Origin: Saprospiraceae bacterium | Lineage (GTDB): Bacteria; Bacteroidota; Bacteroidia; Chitinophagales; Saprospiraceae | DNA: 6,802 bases | Assembly: GCA_020852155.1 (NCBI GenBank) | Contig: JADZBJ010000266.1 | Coordinates: 1-6,802 of the forward strand | Reading direction: 5' to 3' | Notes under the pieces: generated by a model | Told to the model about the DNA's origin: nothing | What the model saw: only the letters and a program-made list of their open reading frames with translations | Database searches by the model: none | Part shown: piece after piece, positions 5,814-6,802 of the stretch | Position numbering within the stretch: position 1 is the first letter of the stretch | Layout: every line of letters begins with the position of its first letter | Translations under genes and position numbers: made by a program

Positions 5814-6649
5814 AAAGGCGTTTTATCCCCTTTCCCCAGACGATACACATAATCCTTTAGGGCTTGTGCCCATTCGGCGTGGGTCCGGTCTTTGGTGAAA
5901 GTTTCAGGCGGGATAGGCGGCCCAAAAACAAAGCGCAATGTATTGCCTCTTTGTCGGTAGATTTCATCAACCAAAAACAGCATTTCAATATTGGCTTTAA
6001 TCCCCAGTCGCTTACGCCAGTAAGACAAGTTATAAAAGAAACTGGAATTTTGACCTCCGATAAAAGTTGGAATGATTGGTTTTTGATAACGAACAGACTT
6101 GGCAATAAAACTTTTTTGCCACTCTAAATCCTGGATACTGCCATCAGGTTGCCTCCTTGACACCAGCCCTGCCGGAAAAAACAAAACACATTGATCGGAA
6201 GCAAACACTTCGTCCATCTGGCGAAGCGCTTCTTTCGGGTTTTTCCCATGCTTGTTTACGCCAACAAACAGATCGCCAAAACTGACCAGATTTAGCAAAA
6301 TGTCATTGACAAAAAAACGAATATCCAGACGGCGTTGACCGACAACTTTCATCAGGCCAATGCCATCCAGTCCGCCCAGCGGGTGATTAGATGCCACAAC
6401 GCAGCCACCTTCTAAAGGTATATTTTCCAGTCCCTCAACCTGAGCGGTAGCGCCCATTTCGGCAAAACACGCGGCGACAAAATCATGGTCGCGCAAATGT
6501 CCTTTTTCTTTCAAAAATGCATTAATTTCCTCCTGATGGACGATTCGTTTCAGCCAGGACACGATAAACCCCGGCAACAGTCGAGCCAATGCAGGGTTCT
6601 TGCTGTGCAAGACTTTCTCGACGTCAATAGATAAAGGTTCTTGTTGCAT
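5807..6649 (-). CDS. PlsC-like lysophospholipid / amino-acid-lipid acyltransferase (COG3176-like)
   Basis: The protein is 280 aa from ATG 6649. The LPLAT fold is shown by the catalytic block SNHPLGGLDG (His89, Asp95), the VNKHGKNP segment (131-138), FFPAGLVSR (157-165) and a later PIIPTFIGGQNSSFFY stretch. The FPAG-V-SR and GGQNSSFFY patterns point to the group once called putative hemolysins (COG3176) and to OlsA/GlsA-type O-acyltransferases rather than classic PlsC. The group moves acyl chains onto a lyso-lipid at the inner membrane; in Bacteroides, GlsA of this kind works with the N-acyltransferase GlsB to make glycine lipids. No GlsB-like gene is visible here, so the substrate is open. 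His and Asp are five residues apart (HX5D) instead of the usual HX4D. There is no clear signal peptide; a hydrophobic stretch at about 21-33 may sit on the membrane. The start is preceded closely by an exact TAnnTTTG element, and the stop lies in a heptamer repeat. Confidence 0.85.
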   Translation of the reverse strand: MQQEPLSIDVEKVLHSKNPALARLLPGFIVSWLKRIVHQEEINAFLKEKGHLRDHDFVAACFAEMGATAQVEGLENIPLEGGCVVASNHPLGGLDGIGLMKVVGQRRLDIRFFVNDILLNLVSFGDLFVGVNKHGKNPKEALRQMDEVFASDQCVLFFPAGLVSRRQPDGSIQDLEWQKSFIAKSVRYQKPIIPTFIGGQNSSFFYNLSYWRKRLGIKANIEMLFLVDEIYRQRGNTLRFVFGPPIPPETFTKDRTHAEWAQALKDYVYRLGKGDKTPFE

Positions 6650-6657
6650 ATGGGCGG

Positions 6658-6665
6658 CAAAGGTA
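6658..6665 (-). promoter_or_regulatory. Possible Bacteroidota -7 promoter element of the acyltransferase gene
   Basis: Read on the minus strand, TACCTTTG matches TAnnTTTG exactly and ends eight bases before ATG 6649. If used, transcription would start within a few bases of the start codon, giving a nearly leaderless mRNA. No convincing -33 TTTG element lies at the expected distance, because that place is already occupied by the GTTGAA repeat. Confidence 0.35.
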
Positions 6666-6676
6666 GCAGGAAAAAA

Positions 6677-6790
6677 GTTGAAGGTTGAACGTTGAAATGG
6701 TTGAAGTTGTTGAAATGGTTGAGGGTTGAAGGTGTTGAAATGGTTGAAGGTTGAAGGTGTTGAAATGGTTGAAGGTGTTGAAAGTTGAAA
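6677..6790. repeat. GTTGAA-based repeat array with a perfect tandem 25-mer
   Basis: The stretch is assembled almost wholly from GTTGAA with short spacers (GG, AT, GGT). Within it, 6724-6748 is repeated without change at 6749-6773, a perfect 25-base tandem duplication; looser copies lie on both sides. It is followed by a run of seven G at 6791-6797. The array occupies the region upstream of the acyltransferase and continues to near the window edge, so its full length and the next gene are not known. No long open frame with recognisable protein content is seen here. Confidence 0.9.
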
Positions 6791-6802
6791 GGGGGGGATA
6801 AA

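Noticed and set aside
6677..6790. Possible CRISPR array
   Set aside because: The repeats are contiguous 6- and 25-base units without unique spacers, and no cas gene is nearby.

Overview
The window looks like chromosomal DNA of a free-living Bacteroidota bacterium, most likely from the Saprospiria/Cytophagia side of the phylum (an inference). The signs are mid-range GC, almost no Shine-Dalgarno sequences, two exact matches to the Bacteroidota promoter element TAnnTTTG, an outer-membrane PagL-like protein of the long Bacteroidota type, a DUF58 protein beginning with the MYLTNRFF-type N-terminus, and intergenic gaps filled with short simple repeats. Nothing resembles a phage, plasmid, transposon, defence system or CRISPR array. 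The content is mostly housekeeping and cell-envelope genes.

Layout. The left block runs on the plus strand: the C-terminal tail of an unrecognised acidic protein (to 182), a PagL-like outer-membrane beta-barrel protein that overlaps it (166-1335), and a DUF58 protein (1377-2690, possibly from 1332). A single-domain rhodanese on the minus strand (2693-3001) converges on DUF58 with only two bases between the stop codons. A 118-base divergent gap follows, then two plus-strand genes: an unusually short membrane-anchored CorC/HlyC-type CBS protein (3120-4133) and kdsA (4183-5001). The right block is minus strand: inorganic pyrophosphatase (5153-5701) and a PlsC-like acyltransferase (5807-6649).

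How the genes relate. KdsA makes Kdo 8-phosphate for the LPS inner core. The PagL-like protein belongs to a family that trims acyl chains from lipid A. The acyltransferase belongs to a group that acylates membrane lipids, possibly amino-acid lipids. The CorC-type protein is likely a membrane ion-transport or ion-regulation factor. The window therefore leans towards envelope biogenesis, but gene order and strand switches do not suggest one single pathway. Pyrophosphatase and rhodanese are general metabolism.

Non-coding structure. No gap exceeds 300 bases, but each gap in the right part holds structured repeat DNA: a perfect 26-bp inverted repeat with internal 9-base periodicity between the converging kdsA and pyrophosphatase genes, a GGTTATTTG-rich stretch and a TTCATCA heptamer array between pyrophosphatase and acyltransferase, and a GTTGAA-based array containing a perfect tandem 25-mer at the right edge. 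The heptamer array supplies the acyltransferase stop codon. Other points of interest are amino-acid changes at textbook catalytic positions in the PagL-like protein and the pyrophosphatase, a KdsA of the metal-dependent class, and a CorC-type protein lacking most of the usual CNNM membrane domain. I found no clear evidence of a new multi-gene system.
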